Below are positions 33,470-41,420 of a stretch of DNA of 52,693 nt, one piece after another. Where the stretch lies: assembly GCA_946011725.1 (NCBI GenBank), contig CAMGBT010000009.1, positions 1-52,693 on the forward strand, read 5' to 3'. How positions within the stretch are numbered: position 1 is the first letter of the stretch; each line of letters begins with the position of its first letter. Under the pieces are notes generated by a model. That model was not told the origin of the DNA, did not search any database, and worked only from the letters and a program-made list of their open reading frames with translations. The position numbers and the translations under genes were made by a program. This DNA comes from an uncultured Bacteroidales bacterium (GTDB lineage: Bacteria; Bacteroidota; Bacteroidia; Bacteroidales; Muribaculaceae).

Positions 33470-33916
33470 GCCCTCAATGTAAAGTAGCTATTCAGTTATG
33501 CAACTTTGGAGATTTAACGGGTCAATGTAAAAAAAAACGGTTTAAATGTTAAAACTATTGTGGTGTGCTTACATAGAAACTGTGTCAAAAGTCTATATAG
33601 TGTAACAAAGCGTGCAGGGGGGGCACAGGAGAACAGGAGATTTAACGGGAAGACAGGATTAATTCATTGATAACCAGACATCAACAAGTAGAGCCTTTAG
33701 CCTCGAGGCTTGTCTCGGGGTCTGCTTGCCTCGGCATACAGGACGTGCGAACGGCGTTGCCCCAATCCGTTTAAAGGCGTGATGTGTAGGCGTGGTATGC
33801 CGCAGCAAGCCGCGGCACTACAACTAATCGATTGGATTTCACCTTTTTTCTGTTTTCATCACTTTTTTGCCGTATTGTTTTTTCTCACTGATTTTCAATA
33901 AATTAGCTGTTGGTGA
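33470..33916. other. Non-coding, low-GC junction region
   Basis: About 450 bp without a supported gene, between the left repeat and the transposase remnant. It contains two copies of a GGAGATTTAACGGG segment (33508-33521 and 33636-33649) and two of TCAATGTAAA (around 33474 and 33522). This looks like debris from earlier insertions; no full insertion-sequence end could be defined. Confidence 0.4.
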
Positions 33917-33948
33917 TTTGGTAATTTGGGTAACGCGGCGTATCTTTG
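33917..33948 (+). promoter_or_regulatory. Promoter of the transposase remnant
   Basis: TTTG, 20 bp, TATCTTTG, immediately before the ATG at 33953. Confidence 0.6.
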
Positions 33949-33952
33949 CACC

Positions 33953-34333
33953 ATGTTTATCAATAAATCCAAGAACAAATCAGGTTCCATCAACGTGCGC
34001 GTCCTCCAAAAACGAGGGCGAAACAATGCTTACCGCCTCTCCGGAGTTCTTACAATAACTACCGACAATGGTAGCGAGTTCTCCGCTCATCAGATGATTA
34101 CAAAAGGGCTTAACGGTGTGACAGTATATTTTGCTGATTCTTACTGCTCTTGGCAAAAAGGTCTGGTGGAGTACACAAATAAGCTCATACGTCAATATAT
34201 CCCTAAAGGTACTGATTTTGACTCTGTTACTCCTGCTTTAATCAAAAAAATCCAATATAAATTAAATAGACGACCTCGTGAAAAATTAAATTTTTCTTCT
34301 CCTTATGTTGAGTTTTTCAAATATTTTCGCTAA
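33953..34333 (+). pseudogene. Chimeric transposase remnant (IS1634/IS4-like start joined to IS30-like end)
   Basis: A 126-codon open frame from two unrelated transposases. Residues 1-~28 (MFINKSKNKSGSINVRVLQK) resemble the start of IS1634-type DDE transposases. From ~30 on (ITTDNGSEFSAHQM, then YFADSYCSWQKGLVEYTNKL, NRRPREKLNF) it is the C-terminal end of an IS30-family integrase core, with the second Asp in TDNGSEF and the Glu in VEYTN. The first catalytic Asp and the DNA-binding domain are missing, so it cannot transpose. The fusion is in frame and under an intact promoter, so a short protein may still be made. It sits at the left edge of the AT-rich island. Confidence 0.75.
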
Positions 34334-34403
34334 TATTGCATTTGCCCTTGGACTCTGCAGTATGCCCCGGCTGTGAATTGGTGATGCTTTTTTGGCGCGA
34401 TTA

Positions 34404-34435
34404 TTTGGTGGGCTCGGAAAAATGTTGTAACTTTG
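34404..34435 (+). promoter_or_regulatory. Promoter of the five-gene island operon
   Basis: TTTG at 34404-34407, 20 bp, TAACTTTG at 34428-34435, 23 bp before the ATG at 34459. No other strong promoter is seen up to 39573. Confidence 0.75.
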
Positions 34436-34458
34436 TGATTAACAAACTTCAAAATCTT

Positions 34459-35622
34459 ATGGAACTTACCCAAGTCAAAGATCATATTTTAGATTCAGGC
34501 AATCGATATACCGGTTGGGGATATTACAGAGGTAACTCTTTTATCCCTCATGCTTGTGGGAAGAAGTTTTATCCAGACTTCTACGCATTCGGCAATTTCC
34601 GTGATGGAATTATAAATGGTCCTGCTTTAATTAGTCATGACTATTATATGTACACAATGCACTGTAAAAACGACCGAGGCAATGGTTGGGGCATGTGTAT
34701 CAACCGAGGCATATTGTCTGAATTTGGCTATTATCAAGATAGCCAATTAAAGGTTGACTTAACAGATTTTGCCTTGTGGTATTTTACCAAAATGCAAAAG
34801 AGCGGTCGTAATGAAAATATGCTCAATATGTACACCTATAACGAGTCCCACGAAGTTGCAGATTTGTTTATAGGCTACAAGGGGTCTCCAAGCCTTGTTT
34901 TCATGGGGTTTCACTTTACCTCTGATGGCTCTGTATGGATGGGCAACACAGCCACCCGTCGTTACACTGGAAATTTAGTTCATTTTACTCCTGAAGGTAA
35001 AATTGACGCTGGATTATTTGAGGATGGCAAACTTTTAGAAAGAATGCCGTTGCAGAGCATCATAAATGAGTATTACGGCACCTTTGACTTTGGTGACGAT
35101 GATTTATTCGCTGATATGTTTCCCTCACTTAGTGAATCGAACTCTGAGCGAGAACAGTTCCGTAACATAATGGAAATAGAACCGGGTAAATGTTATTTTT
35201 CGTGTTCTGCCGACGCCTCAAAATCTCAGTCAACCAATAAGTATACCATGGCATACAACGTCATGCAGATTTCTACGAATGGCGGAAACAGTTTCGAGGA
35301 CATTGAGGAGGAACAATGGACAATAGGCGACAAATATATTGAGACTCCACATGGAGTTCTTGAAGTATTAGATGCCGTCTTCGTAGAAGAAGGGCCTCTT
35401 GTGGGTGTGCAATTTATAGTAGACGGGACACTTCGAGTTTCCGAGCTTGGGTGCGATGAAGATGTCGAAATCCGGACTTTTGCACTTATGCGACAACCCC
35501 ACAACGCATGGGTATGGGTGTACGCTTTTGACGAGTATGATGATCAAGTTGCCAATTTCTGTGGATTTGACGACCTTCGTATGGCAGCATTTGTTCGTCT
35601 CCTTAAATCAGTCTATAAATAA
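34459..35622 (+). CDS. MORN-like repeat protein with extra C-terminal domain, function unknown
   Basis: 387 residues, no signal peptide, probably cytoplasmic. I start at 34459 (MELTQVKDHI) because the promoter at 34404-34435 lies inside the longer frame. Residues ~10-210 contain divergent MORN-like motifs (RYTGWGYYRGNSFIPHACGK, FGNFRDGIINGPAL, GNGWGMCINRG) and align with nearly the whole protein encoded at 38450. The acidic segment FDFGDDDLFADMFPSLSES (~213-235) links to a C-terminal domain of ~150 residues that I do not recognise. First gene of the AT-rich five-gene operon, 50 bp before the next gene. Confidence 0.75.
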   Translation: MELTQVKDHILDSGNRYTGWGYYRGNSFIPHACGKKFYPDFYAFGNFRDGIINGPALISHDYYMYTMHCKNDRGNGWGMCINRGILSEFGYYQDSQLKVDLTDFALWYFTKMQKSGRNENMLNMYTYNESHEVADLFIGYKGSPSLVFMGFHFTSDGSVWMGNTATRRYTGNLVHFTPEGKIDAGLFEDGKLLERMPLQSIINEYYGTFDFGDDDLFADMFPSLSESNSEREQFRNIMEIEPGKCYFSCSADASKSQSTNKYTMAYNVMQISTNGGNSFEDIEEEQWTIGDKYIETPHGVLEVLDAVFVEEGPLVGVQFIVDGTLRVSELGCDEDVEIRTFALMRQPHNAWVWVYAFDEYDDQVANFCGFDDLRMAAFVRLLKSVYK

Positions 35623-35672
35623 AGTCCTGATTTCAGTAATAGCGTTTAAAATATAAGCAACTGAGACAAATT

Positions 35673-37610
35673 ATGGGATTTTTTGATTTTTTCAAGAAGA
35701 AAAAAAAAGAAGACCACTTGAAGGGTCTGCCACCTGCGATGCGACAAGCCTTCAATGTCCTTTTTCCTAATGGGCAAATTGATCAAGACCGTCAGCTTGA
35801 TGAATTATGCAACCATTATGGTTCTAAATATAAAAGAGAAGATATTGCAAGTAACCTTATTTTTATCTTGTCTGGCTATTTGATTACTGGTTGTTCCGAC
35901 ACCAAGGAATCATCAGTTAATAAGGTAATGCAGCGTCATCTTAATACTATGTCTAAAAAAGACATTGAGTATCTGTACGACTTCGCATTATCTAATCATC
36001 CCAAACTTAGTCCACTCGTTACCGTCCAGTCTGTTATGGATAAGATGAGTCATGATGGATGTGATTCCGATACCATACCGGGAGGGAAAGGATTTTTTGG
36101 CTATACGCAAGATAATCCTATCCCAGTTCATGGAATTACAGGTATATACGAATATCTTGGGAATCTCCGTGATAAGGATGGTAATAAAATTTCCTATGAA
36201 CGTATCGGCACCGCCCAATCGTTCATCTCTGACAATCCGATTGATGTATATTCCATAACATCTCCATCGATTACTGAATCTATCAATCTCTTTATATCGG
36301 CGTATCACAAGAGAAATAGCAAATTGTCTCCCTCTGATTTTATATTAGTAGACCAAGATAATATAATAATATCAAACGGAGGTACTAAATTCGGAATAGG
36401 ACAAGTGTGTGAACCGGGCGGGTTGCCTAAGCCAAAATTAACTGCCATTAACTATTTTGGAGTTATCGACTCTAAGATGCTTCCAAACTTTCCGTCAGAT
36501 ATTATCGAAGCAGAAAGCCTAAATCGTAGAGGATTTATAAAAGCAAATGCCGGCGAAACAGAAGCCGCAATTTCTTTATTGAATGAGGCCATAGCCAAAG
36601 GTTCTGTTAACGCCATTAACAGTCTTTTTGCGGTTTTACACTCTGCCGAAAGATTTAAGGAAGCGCATGATGCCTTAGCTGCTACACTTAAAGCAGGGCA
36701 TCGCTCTGCGGCATTGTATTACAACTTAGCTATTATATATAGTGGATACGATAAGCGGTATCCTATGAAGCCGAACAAAACCGTCGTTGTGTCATGCCTT
36801 CGTAAAGCGCTTGAACTTCCTGACGATGGATTAGAAGAATACCGACATTCTATTCAAAATAAATGTAGAGACCTTCTCAATAATATCAAACCCGAAGGCT
36901 CTCAACCCAAGTCCCATTCCGATGACGTAAAGCCGGTACGGGAAGAACAATCCACCGCGAAACCTTCGCAGGAAAATTCTGCGTGTAATAAAAATATACC
37001 TGCTAATATACAAGATATTCTCGGAGCTGCAAGTCTTGGCTTAATGGGTGCCCAAACTGGTAACCATAGAGCCGAACAAGAAAATCTCTTTAACATGTTT
37101 AATCTTGTTCAGGAGTCTTGTAGCCAAATTCTTCAGATACCGGAAGACCAATATAATTTAGTCGGTTCTGCGTTCTCATTACTTTTATCCTATCCTCAGG
37201 TTCAAGCGAATGATGATGTTGCCCGAGCAATAGCCGATTATGCATTTTTCTGCATATCAAAAGCTATTGACAAAACGCCTAATAACGAAGTATTGCATAC
37301 CAAGAGAGTATCAATACTTGCGGAAACCAGAAATTACTTTTACTTTACTATTGCAAATGCAATGGAACTTCCGGAGTATAATCCTATAGATTTCTTTGCA
37401 AGTATGCCGCTGATTGTTAGGACAAACAGCTATCTTTACGCGATGGTAAAGTATGATCTTTCATTCATGTCGAACAAGCATTATGACGGGCAAATTGGAG
37501 AGTTGATTAATCTCGCCCAAAATAGCATGTCCAACAATACATTGGAAGATGGTCATAAATACATCGAAAAAGTAATGGTATATCTTACCAATACTTTTAT
37601 GAAATATTAA
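35673..37610 (+). CDS. TPR-like repeat protein, function unknown
   Basis: 645 residues, no signal peptide. The N-terminus MGFFDFFKKKKKE is short, hydrophobic, then lysine-rich, and contains an A9 run at 35700-35708. Residues ~15-120 are helical; ~130-280 are unrecognised; ~285-385 look like TPR/SEL1 helices (NRRGFIKANAGETEAAISLL, SAALYYNLAIIYSGY). A polar linker (~390-445) leads to a C-terminal helical region (~450-645). I recognise no enzyme motif. Second gene in the island operon, 13 bp before the next. Low GC compared with the amylase and tam genes. Confidence 0.7.
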   Translation: MGFFDFFKKKKKEDHLKGLPPAMRQAFNVLFPNGQIDQDRQLDELCNHYGSKYKREDIASNLIFILSGYLITGCSDTKESSVNKVMQRHLNTMSKKDIEYLYDFALSNHPKLSPLVTVQSVMDKMSHDGCDSDTIPGGKGFFGYTQDNPIPVHGITGIYEYLGNLRDKDGNKISYERIGTAQSFISDNPIDVYSITSPSITESINLFISAYHKRNSKLSPSDFILVDQDNIIISNGGTKFGIGQVCEPGGLPKPKLTAINYFGVIDSKMLPNFPSDIIEAESLNRRGFIKANAGETEAAISLLNEAIAKGSVNAINSLFAVLHSAERFKEAHDALAATLKAGHRSAALYYNLAIIYSGYDKRYPMKPNKTVVVSCLRKALELPDDGLEEYRHSIQNKCRDLLNNIKPEGSQPKSHSDDVKPVREEQSTAKPSQENSACNKNIPANIQDILGAASLGLMGAQTGNHRAEQENLFNMFNLVQESCSQILQIPEDQYNLVGSAFSLLLSYPQVQANDDVARAIADYAFFCISKAIDKTPNNEVLHTKRVSILAETRNYFYFTIANAMELPEYNPIDFFASMPLIVRTNSYLYAMVKYDLSFMSNKHYDGQIGELINLAQNSMSNNTLEDGHKYIEKVMVYLTNTFMKY

Positions 37611-37623
37611 AAAATCTTACTCT

Positions 37624-38442
37624 ATGATAGTTGATATTCAAACAATTAATAATTTTACTTCTGATAAATATGGCAAATGTCTCTTAGTTGAAACATTTCC
37701 CATTATCGATTCCCCGTTCGGTTGGGGCGGGTGCGTTGATATGTCAAGGACAATAAAACTCTTATATCCTGATACGCCTAAAATGATGGCATACCTTCGT
37801 GATGCCAAAAACAATAGCGAGGAATATTTCGAGTTTCACGAAAATGGCGCATTTTCGCATGAATATATTTATGGAATCGGGAATTGCTATGTTCACAATT
37901 CATTTGCAGAGACACCATCTCAATCTTCAAATGCAGGACAAGCCGTGGACCTCGGCCTTTCTGTTCTGTGGTCAAATATGAACGTAGGGGCTTCTGAACC
38001 CACTGATTTTGGCACTCTATTTGGCTATGGTGATCCAACTGGAGAAAAATGGTCTGAGAATGAAACGGACTACCCCAAAGAGGATATAATTGGAACTAAA
38101 TACGATGTGGCACAAACCAAATGGGGCGAGGACTGGAGAATGCCAACAGCCCAGGAACTTAAAGAGCTTGCTGAAAAATGTAGATGGAAAGAGGAAACTG
38201 TAAATGGAGTCAAAGGTTGTGTAGTAACCGGCCCTAATGGAAACTCTATATTCTTTCCATTCGCTGGTAGCCGAATAGGAGTGAGCACTTATAGAGCCGG
38301 ACAGATGGGAGAGTGTTGGGCAGGTACACTTAGTAAATTTGGTAGTCCTGTCAACATGATGTTCTTTGGCTTTAGCGCGACTCTTAATTGGGGCGCGTGC
38401 GGAGCCTGGGGCGCAAATGTTCGTCCAGTAAAAGATAAATGA
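37624..38442 (+). CDS. Fib-succ-major-type domain protein, function unknown
   Basis: 272 residues without a signal peptide. The first ~100 residues are unrecognised. Residues ~107-270 match the Fibrobacter succinogenes major paralogous domain pattern, common in Bacteroidetes surface proteins: AVDLGLSVLWSNMNVGASEP, then LFGYGDP, WGEDWRMPTAQELKELAEKC, FFPFAGSRIG and ANVRPVK. The domain usually appears in exported lipoproteins, so its presence in a protein with no export signal is unusual. Third gene of the island operon, 7 bp before the next. Confidence 0.75.
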   Translation: MIVDIQTINNFTSDKYGKCLLVETFPIIDSPFGWGGCVDMSRTIKLLYPDTPKMMAYLRDAKNNSEEYFEFHENGAFSHEYIYGIGNCYVHNSFAETPSQSSNAGQAVDLGLSVLWSNMNVGASEPTDFGTLFGYGDPTGEKWSENETDYPKEDIIGTKYDVAQTKWGEDWRMPTAQELKELAEKCRWKEETVNGVKGCVVTGPNGNSIFFPFAGSRIGVSTYRAGQMGECWAGTLSKFGSPVNMMFFGFSATLNWGACGAWGANVRPVKDK

Positions 38443-38449
38443 GTTTAAT

Positions 38450-39148
38450 ATGGAAATAACAAAAATTGACCACATAAAACTTTCTGACGGTCATACCTAC
38501 ACCGGCTATGGCTATTATGGAAATGGAGAGTTCATACCTCATGGTGTGGGTAAAAAATTTTATGATGGCTATGATGTATGGGGTAATTACGAACACGGTA
38601 AAGTGAATGGTCCTGCCATTAACAATCATCACTCTTATATGTATGCTTCCAATTTTGTCAATAACAGAGCAAATGGTTGGGGGCTTTCTATGAATAGAGG
38701 CATTCTTACTCAATTCGGTTATTACAAAAACAGTGAACTGAAAACTGATTTAACCGATATGGTAGAATGGTTTTATGAAAAGGTTATTAAATTCTGGGAC
38801 GACCACAAGAGTGGAATGGCAACCGTAATCACCAATCGTATGACGCTGAAGCTGCACGAGTTGTTGATAGGATGGTCGTATAAAGTCCTTTCTTCTGGAT
38901 GCACACGACACCAAATGGGATTCCATTTTATGCTTGACGGAACCCTTTGGGTCGGAGTCACCGATAAATTTGATATGACGGGCACATTGATGAAATTTCA
39001 GAACGATGGGCATATTGTCATAGGTAAATTTCAAAAAGGAGAGCTTGTAGAACCAATATCTTTTAATGATTGGTTTTTGTCATATACATCTATGCCACCA
39101 AAAATCAACTTTAAATTTGACCCAAATAAGAATTACTTCGAAGATTAA
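38450..39148 (+). CDS. Second MORN-like repeat protein of the island, function unknown
   Basis: 232 residues, no signal peptide. It is clearly related to the N-terminal ~210 residues of the protein at 34459: HTYTGYGYYGNGEFIPHGVG, WGNYEHGKVNGPAINN, ANGWGLSMNRGILTQFGYYK all have counterparts there. It lacks that protein's C-terminal domain, so it is like a stand-alone version of the MORN-like part. Fourth gene in the operon, with short gaps on both sides (7 and 38 bp). Two diverged paralogues kept in one operon suggests a heteromeric complex or an effector/immunity-like pair; this is inference. Confidence 0.75.
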   Translation: MEITKIDHIKLSDGHTYTGYGYYGNGEFIPHGVGKKFYDGYDVWGNYEHGKVNGPAINNHHSYMYASNFVNNRANGWGLSMNRGILTQFGYYKNSELKTDLTDMVEWFYEKVIKFWDDHKSGMATVITNRMTLKLHELLIGWSYKVLSSGCTRHQMGFHFMLDGTLWVGVTDKFDMTGTLMKFQNDGHIVIGKFQKGELVEPISFNDWFLSYTSMPPKINFKFDPNKNYFED

Positions 39149-39186
39149 TACTTCCCTTTCTCGTTTTAATCTCTCTCGACTCATTA

Positions 39187-39573
39187 ATGAAAACTATTTT
39201 CGTTGGACTGGTGATTGTCGGCATATTGGTTTGTGCCGGTTGGATATACTGTGTTAATCGACCCGAGTATTTGGCTGCTGAGTCCGACCGCATCCCTGAT
39301 TTTTTTGAGCTTCCTTCAGATGATTTCTACACCTGTATAGATGAGATTCATTCGCAAGGACGCAAATTTGAAGATTTCGGGAGTGCTCACTACGATTTAA
39401 GGATAAAGGATAATAGCAATATAAGAGAATCCATGCGACACCAAAATAATGTTATCGAGACAGATACTACTCTTGTATTGAAGCATCGTCGTGGTGACAT
39501 TGAGGGCACCTTCGTTTTACATAAAAACTCTCAGGATGCCAACGTTCATTATATCCAAATCTATGATGATTGA
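39187..39573 (+). CDS. Small single-pass membrane protein, function unknown
   Basis: 128 residues. One N-terminal membrane segment (~4-22, IFVGLVIVGILVCAGWIYCV) is followed by a polar domain of ~100 residues (DFFELPSDDFYTCIDEIHSQ) that I do not recognise. It may be an uncleaved anchor or a signal peptide. Fifth and last gene of the AT-rich operon, ending 14 bp before the right-hand direct repeat. Confidence 0.65.
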   Translation: MKTIFVGLVIVGILVCAGWIYCVNRPEYLAAESDRIPDFFELPSDDFYTCIDEIHSQGRKFEDFGSAHYDLRIKDNSNIRESMRHQNNVIETDTTLVLKHRRGDIEGTFVLHKNSQDANVHYIQIYDD

Positions 39574-39586
39574 TCTGGGGAGTTGC

Positions 39587-39787
39587 GGCATCGCCGCCAC
39601 CAAAGTCCGCTACTAATTAGTGGAGAGCGGAGTGTGGAGAGGCAAGAGGTAAGAGTACCCCACTTCTCTACCAATCTCTACCACCTCTCTCGACAGACAA
39701 AAATGCCCCGACCACCAAGGCCGGGGCGTTTTTTCACCCCAAAATTGAAAATCTTGGGAATTTACTATTGAAAATCTTGGGAATTTT
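39587..39787. repeat. Long direct repeat copy II at the island's right edge
   Basis: Matches 33215-33469 in order. Its first 30 bp encode ...GIAATKVRY-stop, an orphan end of a sorting-tail gene like the M6 protease's TTATKIRF-stop, followed by the same purine tract (shorter here), terminator and doubled CTTGGG element. Confidence 0.88.
39700..39736 (+). terminator. Rho-independent terminator at the island's right edge
   Basis: Stem AAAATGCCCCG/CGGGGCGTTTT with a T6 run, a near copy of 33381-33417. It would end the five-gene island transcript. Confidence 0.8.
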
Positions 39788-39798
39788 TTGTAACTTTG
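39768..39798 (+). promoter_or_regulatory. ATPase promoter with CTTGGG element as spacer
   Basis: TTG at 39768-39770, exactly 20 bp, and TAACTTTG at 39791-39798. The spacer contains AAAATCTTGGGAATTT, the repeated element, so a protein bound there would block the promoter. The ATG at 39826 follows. Confidence 0.7.
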
Positions 39799-39825
39799 CG
39801 CCCAAAACATCAAAAATACCTTCTT

Positions 39826-41091
39826 ATGTATTATAGTCGACTCGTCGAGAAAGAAATTGCATTGAAGCTTCGCAGTTGCGGAGCCGTTGTGGTGTCAGGC
39901 CCAAAGTTCTGCGGCAAGACCACCACCTGTATGCTATTCCAAAAGAGTTTCATCAAACTCAACACCAAGCAAGCCATCGAGATTGCCAAGATGAATCCGC
40001 ATGCCGTACTCGCCGGCGAACCGCCTCGGCTTATCGATGAATGGCAAACAGTTCCCGACATCTGGAATCAAGTCAAGGATGACCTCGATTTCGACTATAA
40101 ATTCGGCAAGTATATTCTTACCGGAAGTTCCACCCCGGCCGACAAAACCGAGGTATACCACAGTGGCGCCGGGCGTATCGCATCCATACACATGCGCCCG
40201 ATGAGCCTGTGGGAATCGAAAGAATCCAAGGGCACAGTATCTTTGTCGGACATGTTCAACGGCTGCTCGAATTTCCCCACTGAACTAAACACTGATTTCA
40301 CCATCGACGATGTGGCTTTTTTGATGTGCCGAGGCGGCTGGCCTATTTCGGTGAAAGCGCCGAAAGACATCGCTATCGAAGTTACAAAGAACTATTACAC
40401 CGGCATGCTTTCGTTTGAAGGCAGCGATAACGAGCGCTTCCGCAATAAGCGTCCCGAGGTGATGCGGATGATTCTCAAAAGTTATGCGCGCCACATCTCC
40501 ACCGAAGCCGCTATCTCCACCATCATAGCCGATGTGCGCCAAAGCAACGAGCGCACCATGGACACCAAAACATTCAATGCCTATATGGAAGCTCTCCAAG
40601 ACATTTACGTGCTCGAAGACTTACCGGCCTGGAATGTCAACATCCGTTCTAAAACGGCTATCCGAAGCACCCCCACGCGCCATTTTGTTGACACATCCTT
40701 GGCTTGCTGCGCCATAGGCCTCAATCCGGAGGATTTTAAGCGCGATTTGGAAAGCTTTGGTCTATTCTTTGAGGACTTCGCCGTTCGCGACCTCTCCATC
40801 TATGCCGCCCACCTTGGCGCCACTGTGTCGCACTACCGCGATAGTGCCGGATTGGAATGCGATGCCGTTATCCATCTCGAAGACGGCCGCTGGGGCGCAA
40901 TTGAAATCAAACTCGGCGGAGATGACAACATTGAGGCCGGCGCATCCTCGCTCAAACGCCTCCGCCAAAAGCTGACTGAGAAGAACGCCTTGCAAACGCC
41001 CGCATTCCTGATGGTGCTCACCGCGGTCGGAGCCGCCTATCGCCGCCCCGATGGCGTGTTTGTGGCTCCCATCAACCACCTCCGCCCTTAA
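39826..41091 (+). CDS. AAA ATPase with DUF4143-type C-terminal domain
   Basis: 421 residues. I start at 39826 (MYYSRLVEKE) since 39796 is inside the promoter. The N-terminal AAA domain has Walker A VVSGPKFCGKTTT (Lys31) and Walker B-like PRLIDEWQ. The C-terminal domain has the PD-(D/E)XK-like pattern ECDAVIHLEDGRWGAIEIKLG (Asp346, Glu360, Lys362), typical of DUF4143 proteins. These ATPases are abundant and mobile in Bacteroidales; their function is poorly known and they are sometimes linked to defence or regulation. The gene lies between two copies of the CTTGGG element (ending 39787, starting 41097) and has its own promoter. Confidence 0.88.
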   Translation: MYYSRLVEKEIALKLRSCGAVVVSGPKFCGKTTTCMLFQKSFIKLNTKQAIEIAKMNPHAVLAGEPPRLIDEWQTVPDIWNQVKDDLDFDYKFGKYILTGSSTPADKTEVYHSGAGRIASIHMRPMSLWESKESKGTVSLSDMFNGCSNFPTELNTDFTIDDVAFLMCRGGWPISVKAPKDIAIEVTKNYYTGMLSFEGSDNERFRNKRPEVMRMILKSYARHISTEAAISTIIADVRQSNERTMDTKTFNAYMEALQDIYVLEDLPAWNVNIRSKTAIRSTPTRHFVDTSLACCAIGLNPEDFKRDLESFGLFFEDFAVRDLSIYAAHLGATVSHYRDSAGLECDAVIHLEDGRWGAIEIKLGGDDNIEAGASSLKRLRQKLTEKNALQTPAFLMVLTAVGAAYRRPDGVFVAPINHLRP

Positions 41092-41096
41092 CGCAT

Positions 41097-41149
41097 CACC
41101 CAAAAATCAACAATCTTGGGAATTTACTCTTGACAATCTTGGGAATTTT
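41097..41149. repeat. CTTGGG element, copy III, downstream of the ATPase
   Basis: A diverged copy of the doubled CAATCTTGGGAATTTAC element also at 33419-33469 and 39735-39787. It follows the ATPase stop by a few bp. The rest of the 41092-41420 gap is AT-rich with the next gene's promoter and no gene. Confidence 0.8.
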
Positions 41150-41383
41150 ACACCAATTTCGCCACATTTGTCCCATCCTTTCACAATTCCCCTATCACCA
41201 GCGCCACATGAACCCCGAATAAAGGATCAATGTAGTTTGCCGGAGCGCCGCAGGATGGCCGAATGGGTGGTTTTTGGGGGGTGGGAAGTATGCTTTTGGG
41301 CAGTTTTTTGAACTTTTTTGGGGAAAGCGGCGTTTTTTTGAAAAAAATTTAGCGAAAAATTTCTTTAATCGAAAAATTACTTT

Positions 41384-41391
41384 TATATTTG
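41384..41391 (+). promoter_or_regulatory. -7 element for the biotin-dependent decarboxylase gene
   Basis: TATATTTG, 29 bp upstream of the ATG at 41421. No clear TTG at -33. Confidence 0.45.
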
Positions 41392-41420
41392 CGGCAAAAA
41401 ATAGGCAATAACTCAGGAAT

